Origin: DASXRA01 sp963737425
GTDB lineage: Bacteria; Actinomycetota; Actinomycetes; Mycobacteriales; Jatrophihabitantaceae
Assembly (NCBI GenBank): GCA_963737425.1
Contig: CAVTSX010000009.1
Coordinates: 620,001-684,000 of the forward strand
Direction: 5' to 3'
DNA: 64,000 bases
The notes under the pieces are model-generated. The model was given only the letters and a program-made list of their open reading frames with translations. It was not told the DNA's origin and ran no database searches. A program made the position numbers and the translations under genes. This document shows, piece after piece, positions 8,322 to 17,776 of this stretch; within the stretch, counting starts at the first letter, position 1; every line of letters starts with the position of its first letter.

Positions 8322-9827
8322 TTATCGCGCGAGCCTGACGTTCAGGACGAACGGATAGCCCTCGCCGTTGGGATTACGCGCCGGCAGATCGATTTCGACG
8401 ACACCTGCATCTGTTCGCCTGAAGCGCGCCTGGTGACCGTTGTCGCCCAGCAACCGGATCTGAGAATCGCTGGCAATCGGCAGGTCACCGGGCACCGTGA
8501 GATACGACAGTTGTGGCCACGTCAACCCGAGAATGTTGAACGATCCGTTCGAGACCGTGTATCGCACGTCGCCGTCGCCCGCCCGTATCCAGGGCGTCGT
8601 GTCGTAGATGGCGATTCCATTCGTACCCAGCCATGTTCCGATCGCGCGCAGCCGCTCGGCCTGCCAGTCGGCGATCGTGCCGTCTCGTCGGGGCCCGACG
8701 TTCAACAGAAGATTGCCGTTCTTGCTGACGATGTCGACCAGTCGCGACACGAGGTCGGTGCTCGACTTGATGGCCGCCGGGTCTTCATTCGTGTCGTAGC
8801 CCCATGAGCGCCCGATGGTGAGGTCGGCCTCCCACGCGCCCGAACGCAGGCTGTAGGTCGCGTCTCCCTCGACGGTGGAGAAATCCGAGTGACTTGCCTC
8901 GAACCGATCGTTGACGAGGACACCCTTTGGTTTCGGCCGGTTCACCGAGTTGTTGTAGTAGTAGGCGAGCAGTTCGTCGCCGCGCCAGTCCATGTCTTTC
9001 GGCTTGAAGATCTGCCCGGCACCGAGGTCCTCATGCCAGTGCTCGCCGTCACCCCAGAGCAGGTCCGGGTCGTAGCGGTCGATCAGTGTCTTCACCATGA
9101 CGTGCAGGTATTCGGATACGTAGTCCTCGACCGGCTTGTACCCCGTGTACTGGATGGGATCGTGGCTGTACGGATTCCACGGTGGTGTGTCCAGGGCAGG
9201 ATTGAAGAATTCACCGAGGGAGTGGTAGAGGCCCCGTTTCAGCGAACTGCTCCGGGCGGCATCGAACAGTTCGCCGACTAAATCGCGATGTGGCGTCAGC
9301 GCCAGCGAATTGCGGTCAGACGCAGTATTGGGGAATAGCTGGTAACCGTCGTGATGCTTGGATGTCAGAACGAAATAGCGAGCCCCCGCACTCTCGAAGA
9401 GTTCGATCCACTGCCGCGGGTCGTAGTTCTCCGCCGTGAATTGCGGGATGAAATCGTCGTAGTTGAGGTCTGCTCCATAAGTCTGCAGATGATGCTGGTA
9501 GGTCGAATCGATTCCGGCACCATTGATGTGCATCGCGTACGAGTACCACTCGGCCGCGTGGTAGGCGACGGCGTCGCCCCAGGCGGGAACTGTGTAGACG
9601 CCCCAGTGAATGAAGATCCCGAACTTGGCATCGCGATACCACTGCGGCACCGGGTGCTGGCTGAGCGATCCGGCCGTGGGCAGGTAGGGGCCGGTCGTGT
9701 CGAGAGGGCTCGATCGGGCCGGGGTGAGCATCCGCCGCGTCGTACCGAGCGACCCGAGCGCGGCGCCCGCGCTCAGCGCGGTTGCCCCACGCAGGAACGT
9801 CCGCCGACTGATGCTGGGCGCAGCCAT
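8322..9827 (-). CDS. Secreted alpha-L-fucosidase (GH29)
   Basis: Hydrolyses terminal alpha-L-fucose from glycans outside the cell. The N-terminus carries a twin-arginine signal, SRRTFLRG (residues 7-14), so export of the folded enzyme by Tat is expected. GH29 landmarks: FGIFIHWGVYT (~69-79), SKHHDGYQLF (~156-165) and LLWGDGEHW (257-265), whose Asp260 is the expected nucleophile. The frame stays open to 10151, but the ATG at 9827 has GAGGAG 7 bases upstream and starts directly at the Tat signal. Codon 183 (forward 9279-9281) is TTA, rare in this window. Likely plant or mucin-type fucosylated substrates; not determinable here. Divergent from the GH78 gene. Confidence 0.92.
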   Translation of the reverse strand: MAAPSISRRTFLRGATALSAGAALGSLGTTRRMLTPARSSPLDTTGPYLPTAGSLSQHPVPQWYRDAKFGIFIHWGVYTVPAWGDAVAYHAAEWYSYAMHINGAGIDSTYQHHLQTYGADLNYDDFIPQFTAENYDPRQWIELFESAGARYFVLTSKHHDGYQLFPNTASDRNSLALTPHRDLVGELFDAARSSSLKRGLYHSLGEFFNPALDTPPWNPYSHDPIQYTGYKPVEDYVSEYLHVMVKTLIDRYDPDLLWGDGEHWHEDLGAGQIFKPKDMDWRGDELLAYYYNNSVNRPKPKGVLVNDRFEASHSDFSTVEGDATYSLRSGAWEADLTIGRSWGYDTNEDPAAIKSSTDLVSRLVDIVSKNGNLLLNVGPRRDGTIADWQAERLRAIGTWLGTNGIAIYDTTPWIRAGDGDVRYTVSNGSFNILGLTWPQLSYLTVPGDLPIASDSQIRLLGDNGHQARFRRTDAGVVEIDLPARNPNGEGYPFVLNVRLAR

Positions 9828-10145
9828 CGCATTCTCCTCACCGGATCCGATCGCACATGACTCGTCGCCAGAGCGGTCGCCGATCTGGCTTAGACATCCG
9901 AGGTATCTGCGGGTCCTGTGCCTCGCAACCAAGGGCAGGCGCCCCACTTGGTGACGAATGGTTCCAGCGCCCGGAAGCCTGGTCAAGATAAACGTCGGAT
10001 GTTCTGTGACCACATCCGGACTGGCACGGGCGGCGCGGCCGAATTCGGCCAACGTTTGCCGCCGATCTTGTCGCCGCAGTCCGCTGCCTCGACAGTAAAC
10101 GATTAACGATTGTCGTGTCATCCGACCACCTCCCGAGGAGACCGA
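9828..10145. promoter_or_regulatory. Divergent control region between fucosidase and rhamnosidase
   Basis: This 318-base space must hold promoters for both glycosidases. Two operator-like elements are visible: a perfect 14-bp palindrome, GGCCGAATTCGGCC, at 10037-10050, and two adjacent direct AACGATT repeats at 10098-10111, just before the rhamnosidase ribosome-binding site. LacI-, AraC- or TetR-type control by sugars is usual for such clusters, but no regulator gene is adjacent. Confidence 0.45.
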
Positions 10146-13100
10146 ATGCAATCGAAGTTCCGGACCTGGCGCATGGTCTCGACCGTCCTGCTGACCTCGG
10201 CGACGTGCGTCGCGGCGCTATCGGCAGCGACGAGTCCGGTAGAGGCAGGCGTCGCCCCGACCGCCGGTCACCTGCAGGCCGATTACCTGACCGACCCGGT
10301 CGGCATCGACGACGCGACACCGCAGCTTGGCTGGCAGTTGGCCGGAGGCGAGGACGTCACCCAGAGCGCGTATCAGATACGCGCGGCCACCAGCCAGCAC
10401 GGTCTCGGGCATCCGGATCTCTGGGACTCGGGCAAGGTCGTCTCGGCCGACTCCTCGGGCGTGCCGTACGCCGGCTCGACGCTGCAGTCGCGGGAACGGA
10501 TCTCGTGGCAGGTGCGCATGTGGGACCAGACCGGCAAGGCGTCGGCGTGGAGCCGGCCGGCGTCCTGGGAGATGGGCCTGCTCAGCCGGTCGGACTGGTC
10601 GGCGAGCTGGATCAGTAACCCGGATTGGCGAAACGACCGGGTGCATCCGGCGACGCAGGACCTACCGGTTGCGCAGGACGCCCGGTACCTGCGCCTCAAC
10701 GTCACCGACATCAACGACACGACGGTCAAGCCCGAGGACGCCGTCAACGACTACCGCGTCGAACTCGCCGAGATCGGCGTCGTCGACAAGGCGGCGCCGA
10801 CTACCGACCTTGCGCTGGGCGCTCACGTCACCACATCCGACAGCGTCGACGTTGCCGGCGAGTGGGGGCCGCAGTACCTGACCGACGGACACCTGACCAC
10901 CGACGTCTCGCCGTACGGCTACCGCAGCGCCGGCCGCCCGCAGAACACCAGCTGGGACGACCTGAACGCCCCGGTGACGATCACCCTCGACCTCGGCCAG
11001 GTGCGGCACTTCGATCGCCTGCTGCTGTACCCGCGCTCGGATGTGGTGAGCCCGTTCGGGCAGACGCCGAACTTTCCGAAGAACTTCTCGGTCAGCGTCT
11101 CCTCCGACGGCACGGCGTTCACCCAGGTGCTCAAGGTCAGCAAGACCCTGCCGCCGCCGTCGACCATGCACACCGCGCCACCTGCCCTGCCGGTGTTCGC
11201 CAGGCAGTTCCAGGTCGACCAGCCGGTGCGTAGCGCGCGGCTCTACATAACCGGCGTCGGCATCTACGACGCGACGATCGACGGCCGGCCGGTGAGCCAG
11301 GCCGTGCTGGAACCGGCCAACGCCGACTATCGCCAGCAGGTCGTGTACTCGACCTACGACGTCACCGGCCTGCTGCGGCGTGGCGCCAACGCAATCGGCG
11401 CGCAGCTCGGCAACGGCACGTACGACGTCTACAACACGCCAGATCATCCGCAGCGCTATCAGAAGCTGGCGACGGACCTCGGCCCGCCGAAGATGCTCGC
11501 CCAGTTGGAGATCACCTACGCGAACGGCCGCGAGCAGACCATCGCCACCGACTCGTCCTGGCGCACCACGCTCGGCAACACGACGTTCAGCAACTGGTAC
11601 GGCGGCGAGGACTACGACGCGCGACGGCTGCCGTCCGGCTGGGATGCCCCGACGGCCGACCTGCGCGCATGGCAGTCCGCTACCCCGACCACGCCTCCCG
11701 CCGCCACAACGCAACTCGTCGCGCACGACGACCCGCCGATCACACCGGTCGGTGTGCTGCATCCGGTCTCGATCACGAACCGGAAGACAGGTGTGTACGT
11801 CCTCGACTTCGGTACCAACATCGCCGGATGGGAGCAGCTCAGGCTCGACGGCCCGGCCGGAACGCAGATCACGGTGCTGCCGGCGGAGAAGTTGACGCCC
11901 GACGGAGTGGCCGACCAGCGAACATTCGACCAGCTCGGGGAAAGCAGCGGGCCGGTGTGGGACACGGTCACGCTCGACGGCAAGGGTCCGCTGACCTGGC
12001 ACCCCCGGTTCGTGTATCACGGTTTCCGCTACCTGGAGGTTCGCGGCCTCGCGTCGGCACCCGCCGCTGACGACGCCAGCGCGATCGTGCTGCGCACCGC
12101 CAATGCGTCCGCCGGTTCGTTCGACTCGTCCGACGATCTACTGAACGGCATCCACCGGATCATCGACCGCGCCGTCCAGGGCAACATGTTCTCCGTCCTC
12201 ACCGACTGCCCGACCCGCGAGAAGCTCGGCTGGCTCGAGCAGGCCAACCTCGTCTACGGCTCGGTCGCCCGCAACTACGACATCGCCGCCTACTACCGCC
12301 AGTTCGTCCGGGACATGGCACAGGCGCAGACCACGCAGGGCCTGATCGAGAACATCGCGCCGGACTATCACCGTTACGGCGCCGGCGACGCCAACTGGGG
12401 CGGGACGTTCGTGCTCGGTCCCTGGCTGCAGTACAAGACCTATGGCGACGTGCAGATCCTGCGCCAGAACTACGCGGCCATGCAGCACTACCTGGGTTTC
12501 CTGGCCACTCGGGCCATCGGGTTCCTGCTGCAGGGCGGCGATTTCGGCGACTGGATCACCACGGATTCGCGAACGCCGAAGGAGCTCATCCAGACCTACG
12601 CCTACCACCGGATCGTATCGACGATGAGCCAGATCGCCACGGTGCTGGGCAAGCCGGCCGACGCGCAGAGCTATGCGACCCTGGCCGGTCACATCGGCGA
12701 CGCGGTGAACGCGAAATACCTCGACGAGGCCGACTCGACGTACTCGACCGGAACCCAGGCCGACGATGCCTTCGCCCTCGACATGGGCATCGTTCCCGCG
12801 AACGACAAGCAGGCCGTGCTCGACCACCTGATTGCAAGCATCCGGGCACAGGGCAACCACCTCACCGTCGGCGAGATCGGCCTGCCGGCCGTGCTCAACG
12901 CCCTGACCGCAGCGGGACGCGACGACGTGATCTACGACCTGGCCACGCAGGCCACCGCGCCGAGTTGGGGCTACCAGGTGGTGCACGGCGCCACGTCGCT
13001 CGGCGAGGATTGGAACGGGCCGACGACGCTGTCGTCGCAGAACCACTTGATGCTCGGCGCGATCGACGAATGGTTCACCGCGCATCTCGGCGGTATCGAC

Positions 13101-13409
13101 CAGGCACCCGGCTCGGTGGCCTTCCACGACCTGCAGATCAAGCCGTCCGTTCTGGGAACACTCGATCATGTCGCGTCGAGCTACCAGTCGGTGTACGGCC
13201 GCATCAGCACCGCGTGGACCCGGACAGGTGTCTCGCTGCACCTGACCGTGGTGATTCCCGGCAACTCGACGGCGACCGTGTACGTGCCACTCGCCGCCAC
13301 CGGCGCAACGAACGCGACCGCACCGCGCGGCGCCACGTTCCTCGGCAACGCCGGCGGCTACGCGAAGTACCAGGTCGGGTCGGGCTCCTGGTCGTTCGTC
13401 ACGTCGTGA
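10146..13409 (+). CDS. Secreted alpha-L-rhamnosidase (GH78) with discoidin-like insert
   Basis: Removes terminal alpha-L-rhamnose from polysaccharides or glycosides outside the cell. Signal peptide ~1-36, then the GH78 N-terminal beta-domain (QLGWQL, SAWSRPASWEMG, WISNPDW). Residues ~180-350 contain a discoidin/F5-8C-like carbohydrate-binding segment (LALGAHVTTSD, WGPQYLTDG, ITLDLGQVRHFDRL) inserted into the beta-domain. The (alpha/alpha)6 catalytic domain follows with DCPTREKLGW (687-696) and the GEDW Glu954, matching the conserved acidic residues of GH78. I place the start at ATG 10146, with GAGGAG upstream and directly before the signal peptide, rather than at 10110. At 1087 residues it is on the long side because of the insert. 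Confidence 0.92.
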   Translation: MQSKFRTWRMVSTVLLTSATCVAALSAATSPVEAGVAPTAGHLQADYLTDPVGIDDATPQLGWQLAGGEDVTQSAYQIRAATSQHGLGHPDLWDSGKVVSADSSGVPYAGSTLQSRERISWQVRMWDQTGKASAWSRPASWEMGLLSRSDWSASWISNPDWRNDRVHPATQDLPVAQDARYLRLNVTDINDTTVKPEDAVNDYRVELAEIGVVDKAAPTTDLALGAHVTTSDSVDVAGEWGPQYLTDGHLTTDVSPYGYRSAGRPQNTSWDDLNAPVTITLDLGQVRHFDRLLLYPRSDVVSPFGQTPNFPKNFSVSVSSDGTAFTQVLKVSKTLPPPSTMHTAPPALPVFARQFQVDQPVRSARLYITGVGIYDATIDGRPVSQAVLEPANADYRQQVVYSTYDVTGLLRRGANAIGAQLGNGTYDVYNTPDHPQRYQKLATDLGPPKMLAQLEITYANGREQTIATDSSWRTTLGNTTFSNWYGGEDYDARRLPSGWDAPTADLRAWQSATPTTPPAATTQLVAHDDPPITPVGVLHPVSITNRKTGVYVLDFGTNIAGWEQLRLDGPAGTQITVLPAEKLTPDGVADQRTFDQLGESSGPVWDTVTLDGKGPLTWHPRFVYHGFRYLEVRGLASAPAADDASAIVLRTANASAGSFDSSDDLLNGIHRIIDRAVQGNMFSVLTDCPTREKLGWLEQANLVYGSVARNYDIAAYYRQFVRDMAQAQTTQGLIENIAPDYHRYGAGDANWGGTFVLGPWLQYKTYGDVQILRQNYAAMQHYLGFLATRAIGFLLQGGDFGDWITTDSRTPKELIQTYAYHRIVSTMSQIATVLGKPADAQSYATLAGHIGDAVNAKYLDEADSTYSTGTQADDAFALDMGIVPANDKQAVLDHLIASIRAQGNHLTVGEIGLPAVLNALTAAGRDDVIYDLATQATAPSWGYQVVHGATSLGEDWNGPTTLSSQNHLMLGAIDEWFTAHLGGIDQAPGSVAFHDLQIKPSVLGTLDHVASSYQSVYGRISTAWTRTGVSLHLTVVIPGNSTATVYVPLAATGATNATAPRGATFLGNAGGYAKYQVGSGSWSFVTS

Positions 13410-13419
13410 TTCCGACAGC

Positions 13420-13452
13420 GCTGCCCAGGCGGCTGGCAGCCGCCCGGGCAGC
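13420..13452. terminator. Bidirectional hairpin terminator
   Basis: The perfect stem GCTGCCC (13420-13426) pairs with GGGCAGC (13446-13452), and an inner GGCGGC/GCCGCC stem extends it. It lies between the convergent rhamnosidase and M1 peptidase genes. There is no T-tract, as is usual in high-GC actinobacteria. Confidence 0.65.
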
Positions 13453-13464
13453 ACATAATCGCGC

Positions 13465-15027
13465 CTATCCGCGGCCTGCTGCAGCAAGCGCGCGCTCGAC
13501 CCGCTCGATCTTCGGCAGTGACGCCGGCACGGGTACCCGCGCACCGGCCTTCGCTGCTGCCTGCGCCGCCGGCGGGAAGCCGTTCTCCGCCGTCGGAGCG
13601 GGCTTGTCAGCCGACACCAGCCAGACGTTGAAGAAATCGCGCAGGTCCTGGCCCGACAGCCGCTCGGCGAGCGCCTCGAACTGGGCGGTCGTGGCGTTGC
13701 CGTACCGGTGATCGCGCGCCCAGTCCCGCATGAGCTGGAAGAACGCCGCGTCGCCGATGCGGTTGCGCAGCGCCTGCAGCGTCATCGCGCCGCGGTCGTA
13801 GACCGGATCGGCGAACAGGTGCGCGGCGCTTGGATCGGAGACCCGGATCTGCCAGAACGCGTCGTCGGCGGGGTGCGATGCGTAGGTGCTTTCGAAGATC
13901 TGCTGCGCCGTGCCGTCGCCGTGCTGCTCGGACCACAGCCACTCGGAGAAGCCGGCGAATCCCTCGTTGAGCCAGATGTCTTGCCAGTGGTGCACCGACA
14001 CACTGTCGCCGAACCACTGGTGCGCGTTCTCGTGCACGACGACGTAGATGTCCGAGCCGTCCTGCCAGAAATCCGTGGCATAGACCGGACGCGTCTGCGT
14101 CTCGAGTGCGTAGCCGAATGCCAGGTCGGGCACGACGCCGCCCGCCGAATCGAACGGATAGGGACCCCACTGCCGGGTCAGCCAGTCGAGGACCTCCGGG
14201 ATACGCGCGATGTCGCCCGCGGCGGCCGGGGGGACGTCCTGCTGCGCGATCGCGTTCGTGTACGGGATGCCGCCGGCGGTCGTGCCGGTGGTGACGGTGT
14301 ACTTGCCGATTGCGACGAACGCCAGGTAGGTGGCCATCGGCTTGTTCTCGCGCCAGCGCCAGGTGGTCGCGCCCTGGCGGTTCACCTGGCTGACCAATTG
14401 CCCGTTGCCCAGCACCTGCAACCCGGACGGCACCGTCGTCGAGACGTCATAGGTCGCCTTGTCGAGCGGGTGGTCGTTGGCGGGGAACCACCACGCCGAT
14501 GCCTCCGCCTCGTCGGCGATCACGGCGCCGGTGGGCGTCGGGAACCACGGACTGAAGCCGCCGACCATGGTCTGGGCCGGTACGCCCGCGTACTCGACGC
14601 GAATGTTCAGCGCGCTGTTCTTGGCAATCGCCTTCTTCGGCGTGACGACGAGTTCGCCGCCGTAGTTGTGTGCCGGTGTGTCGACGACGTACTGGCTGGT
14701 CTTGGCGGCCTGCCCGTTCACGGTGACCGAGGTGGCGCGCAGCAGGAAGTCGAGGTCGAAGCTCGACAGCGCCTGCGTTGCCTCGGCCGTGATCGTCGTG
14801 GTTCCGGTGAGCAGTCCCGTGGCCGGGTCGTAGTCGATCGCGATCTTGTAGTGCGAAACGTCGTAACCGCCGTTGCCGTACTTCGGGTAGTACGGATCGC
14901 CGATGCCGGGGCTGCCGGGTTGCGGCGCCGCCGGACTGGCCGCTGCCATGGCTGGGACGACGAGCGCCAGCACGGCGCCCATCGCGACGCCACGGCGCAC
15001 GGCTCGTGCCATTCGGATACCGGACAC
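13465..15027 (-). CDS. Secreted M1-family metallopeptidase
   Basis: A zinc aminopeptidase-like enzyme, exported. A hydrophobic signal with AMAAAS cleavage context covers ~residues 1-32. The zinc site HExxH-(18)-E is seen as HENAHQWFG and NEGFAGF around residues 329-355. The exopeptidase GAMEN motif is not recognisable: the corresponding region reads FGYALETQTRP, a variation seen in secreted actinobacterial M1 proteins. At 520 residues it lacks the long ERAP-like C-terminal domain of E. coli PepN. An ATG start with a hydrophobic leader supports extracytoplasmic action. Convergent with the rhamnosidase; no co-transcribed partner. Substrate class unknown. Confidence 0.88.
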   Translation of the reverse strand: MSGIRMARAVRRGVAMGAVLALVVPAMAAASPAAPQPGSPGIGDPYYPKYGNGGYDVSHYKIAIDYDPATGLLTGTTTITAEATQALSSFDLDFLLRATSVTVNGQAAKTSQYVVDTPAHNYGGELVVTPKKAIAKNSALNIRVEYAGVPAQTMVGGFSPWFPTPTGAVIADEAEASAWWFPANDHPLDKATYDVSTTVPSGLQVLGNGQLVSQVNRQGATTWRWRENKPMATYLAFVAIGKYTVTTGTTAGGIPYTNAIAQQDVPPAAAGDIARIPEVLDWLTRQWGPYPFDSAGGVVPDLAFGYALETQTRPVYATDFWQDGSDIYVVVHENAHQWFGDSVSVHHWQDIWLNEGFAGFSEWLWSEQHGDGTAQQIFESTYASHPADDAFWQIRVSDPSAAHLFADPVYDRGAMTLQALRNRIGDAAFFQLMRDWARDHRYGNATTAQFEALAERLSGQDLRDFFNVWLVSADKPAPTAENGFPPAAQAAAKAGARVPVPASLPKIERVERALAAAGRG

Positions 15028-15135
15028 AAACCACTCCTCGCTGAATTAGCGCCTACGGCGCAAAGATGTCGAGAAGCCTTACCCGATCACACACGGTATA
15101 GACGGCGCAACGGCGAGTTCGAAACGTCGGCGCGC

Positions 15136-16263
15136 TCAGGCGTCTGCCCAATGCAGCGCCACGTCGGACACGCCGCGCACCGTCGCGACCCGCTCGGCCT
15201 CGGCCGCCACCTCGTGGCGCACCTTCGGCGGCAGCGGGGCGAATGCGTCGACGGTCAGGTCGAGACGCGCCTTGGTGCTCTTGGTGCGCCTCGACCTGAC
15301 GGTGCCGACCACCTCGCCGTCGACGAACAGGACGCCCGGGCGCCCGAGCACCGGCCAGAGCGCCTTGTGCACGGCCTTGTCAGGCACGATCAACTGCCGG
15401 TCACGCGCCTGCAGGTAGGGGTCGAACGGGCCGAGCAACCGCGTCAGGCGCGGCTTTCGGGCTTTGCGAAGCGCGTCGAGATGCTCGTCCGGTATCCAGC
15501 CGGTGCGCCCGTCGACGTTCACCTCGACGAGGTCGTCCGGCCATACGCCGGCGATGTCGGCGCGGCGCGCGCCGAGGTATCCGGCGGCGTCGGCGTGCGT
15601 CGCCGGGCCGAGCAACGTGAGGTAGGAGCGGATGAGCCGCTGCAGCGCTTCGATGTCGGTCCGCGAGGGCTTGGCCGGCTTCGATCTCGGGACGAGGACG
15701 GGCGGCGAGGTGCCGGGCTCGAGCTCGATACCAGCAGGCAATGTGCCGAACCGGAACGTCATCTCGAACACGTGGGTGGCCTGGCAGCCACGGCAATACC
15801 GGTGCAGCGCCTCCGGGGTTGCCTTCGTGACCGCCGTGCTCGCGGCGCCTTTCGCCATCGGTGCTTTGACGGTGTCGCGCAGCGCCTTGACGCCGGCGGC
15901 GAACCCGTCGATGCCCGCCAGGCCGGCCTTCTTCATGCTCGCCGCGGCGTCGAGGCGGGTGCTCGCGTCGGCATCCGACAGCGGCCAGAGCGCGCCCGCC
16001 AGCCAGTCGAGATCGCCCCGACGATGCAGGTGCGGCGCGCCACGCAGCGTCCAGGCGAGGGCGAGCGCCTCGCCCGGGCCGACCCCGTCATCAGGCGGGG
16101 CCGACTTCGTGCGGGCGTCGAACGCGAGCCGGGCCGCGTCGCCGGAATCCTGCACGCCGAAGTCGAGCACGGCGAGATGGTCGACCGACGAGGTCTCCCG
16201 GCGCAGCCCCTGCGCGGCTACCCGGTAGGCAATGACCTTGTCGCGGCGCAGCTCAATCATCAA
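15136..16263 (-). CDS. Winged-helix DNA-binding protein (HTH_42/AlkZ-like)
   Basis: A 375-residue protein matching the HTH_42 (DUF1006) superfamily, which includes the DNA glycosylase AlkZ that unhooks interstrand crosslinks. Signature features are the RxxLxxxGL-like N-terminus (YRVAAQGLRRE), a central segment with RYCRGCQATH, and the C-terminal LLGPFDPYLQARDR characteristic of the family. Whether this copy is a glycosylase or a regulator cannot be told. Its ATG overlaps the stop of the upstream DUF3224 gene by four bases (ATGA), so the pair is translationally coupled. Confidence 0.8.
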   Translation of the reverse strand: MMIELRRDKVIAYRVAAQGLRRETSSVDHLAVLDFGVQDSGDAARLAFDARTKSAPPDDGVGPGEALALAWTLRGAPHLHRRGDLDWLAGALWPLSDADASTRLDAAASMKKAGLAGIDGFAAGVKALRDTVKAPMAKGAASTAVTKATPEALHRYCRGCQATHVFEMTFRFGTLPAGIELEPGTSPPVLVPRSKPAKPSRTDIEALQRLIRSYLTLLGPATHADAAGYLGARRADIAGVWPDDLVEVNVDGRTGWIPDEHLDALRKARKPRLTRLLGPFDPYLQARDRQLIVPDKAVHKALWPVLGRPGVLFVDGEVVGTVRSRRTKSTKARLDLTVDAFAPLPPKVRHEVAAEAERVATVRGVSDVALHWADA

Positions 16264-16709
16264 TGCACCGCGGCGTCATTCTCGAAGGCGTAGGACAGCG
16301 TGGCCTCGAACGTCATATCGCCGGCTGCGTACTCGATCTCGCCGTGCAGGCCGGTCAGCTCACCGGTTGCCGAGCCCGGCACGATCTGGCCCGTTGTGCG
16401 GGCGACACCGCCGTCGTATCGTCCGCGCTCCTCGATGACGAAGCTCCTGGTCCGGCCCGCGAGCGTGCCGGTCACCCGCTCGAGCGCGACGTAGTTTCCG
16501 ACCAGAGTCTCCGGCTTTGCCGGGTCACCGTCGGTGTAGGCCGCGAGCATTCGCACTGAGGACTCCCCCACCAGATCGCCGGCGTGGGACAAGGTGAAAT
16601 CGGCCTGGGCCAGTGCGGCCTGGCCCTCGGGCTCGTCGTAGCGGGCCTCCTCCCAGGACTTCGCGGTCACCGAGATGGTCGCCGTCTTGCGCAATTGCGA
16701 CTTAATCAT
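16260..16709 (-). CDS. DUF3224 domain protein
   Basis: A 149-residue cytosolic protein with the allene-oxide-cyclase-like beta-barrel pattern of DUF3224: a central YVALERVTGTLAGRTRSFVIEE stretch and the Gly-rich GSATGELTGLHGEI near the C-terminus. The function of the family is not established. The ATG at 16709 has GAGGAG 7 bases upstream. It is divergent from a WYL regulator with an inverted repeat between the two, so that regulator may control it. The downstream winged-helix gene overlaps its stop. Confidence 0.85.
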   Translation of the reverse strand: MIKSQLRKTATISVTAKSWEEARYDEPEGQAALAQADFTLSHAGDLVGESSVRMLAAYTDGDPAKPETLVGNYVALERVTGTLAGRTRSFVIEERGRYDGGVARTTGQIVPGSATGELTGLHGEIEYAAGDMTFEATLSYAFENDAAVH

Positions 16710-16757
16710 GGTCAGCTCCTCTGCTTGTCTGTCTTTCCCGTTCGACCTTGCCCGATA

Positions 16758-16780
16758 AACCTGCCATCCAGTGACAGGTA
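16758..16780. promoter_or_regulatory. Candidate operator of the WYL regulator
   Basis: An interrupted palindrome, AACCTGCCA-tccag-TGACAGGTA, lies between the divergent DUF3224 and WYL-regulator genes, about 22 bases before the regulator start. YafY/WYL regulators commonly bind such sites in their own divergent promoter. One mismatch per arm. Confidence 0.45.
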
Positions 16781-16801
16781 TTAGGCCGAGAATGACGTTT
16801 C

Positions 16802-17775
16802 ATGCGTGCGAGCAGATTGCTGTCGATGCTGGCGTTGCTCCAACTGCGCGGTCAGGTCAGCGCCCAGCAACTCGCCGACGAGTTCGAGGTGTCGCTGCGC
16901 ACGGTGTATCGCGACATCGAGGCACTGAGCTCGGCGGGCGTGCCGGTCTATGCCACGCGCGGACGCACCGGCGGCTTCTCGCTGGTGGACGGCTACCGGC
17001 CCCGTTTCTCCGGCCTGACCGGTGACGAGGCCGATGCCCTGTTCCTGACCGGGCTGCCCGGCCCAGCCGCCGAACTCGGCCTCGGCAGCGTCCTGGCCGC
17101 GACGCAGCACAAGCTGCTCGCCGCCCTGCCACCGGAACTGCGCGAACGAGCCGCGCGCATCCGCGATCGGTTCCACCTCGACGCGCCGGGCTGGCTGCGC
17201 GAGAGCGACCCGCCGCCGACGCTCGCCCTGATCGCGGACGCGGTCTGGTCACAGCGCCGCATGCGGGTGCGCTACGAGCGGAGCGCCCGCAAGGTCGTCG
17301 ATCGGCTGCTCGAACCTCTCGGCGTCGTACTCAAGGCAGGAACCTGGTATCTCGTCGCGAACGCCGACGGCTCGCGATCACCACGGACCTACCGCGTCTC
17401 CCGGGTGCTTGACGCGGTAGCGCTCGAGGAGACGTTCGAGCGTCCGGACGATTTCGACCTGCAGGCGCACTGGGCCGACTACCAGCGCGACTACGCCGAG
17501 CGGCTATTTCCGGAGACCGCGACGATCCGCGTGTCCTCGGCGGGCGGGAGTTGCTGTTCCTGCTCGGCCCGGTGGTCGCGCGGGCCGGGCGCGAGGCGAT
17601 GAGCGAGCCCGACCCGGACGGCTGGGCGGTCACCACCGTCCCGATCGAGTCGAGACAACATGCGCTGCACGCGCTGCTCCAACTCGGAGCGGACGTCGAA
17701 GTACTCGAGCCGGCCGAGCTACGCGAACTCGTTGCGACATCGGCGCGCGAACTCGCCCACCGCTACACCCGCTGA
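16802..17775 (+). pseudogene. HTH-WYL transcriptional regulator with an internal frameshift
   Basis: The first frame (16802-17602) encodes an N-terminal HTH_11 domain (LADEFEVSLRTVYRDIEALS, residues ~24-43) and most of the WYL ligand-sensing domain (residues ~135-245). At about 17543, within GGCGGGCGGGAG, it runs into nonsense. The true C-terminus continues in the -1 frame as RELLFLLGPVVARAGRE through to a stop at 17775. One missing base explains it. The joined protein would be ~324 residues, normal for the family. Either an inactivating mutation or a sequence error. It probably regulates the divergent DUF3224 gene, as is common for this arrangement. Confidence 0.8.
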
Positions 17776-17776
17776 G

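Noticed and set aside
13708..16293. Plus-strand ORF of 861 codons
   Set aside because: It is antisense to the M1 peptidase, winged-helix and DUF3224 genes, with Arg/Gly/Val-biased composition typical of high-GC shadow frames; the opposite strand carries clear families.
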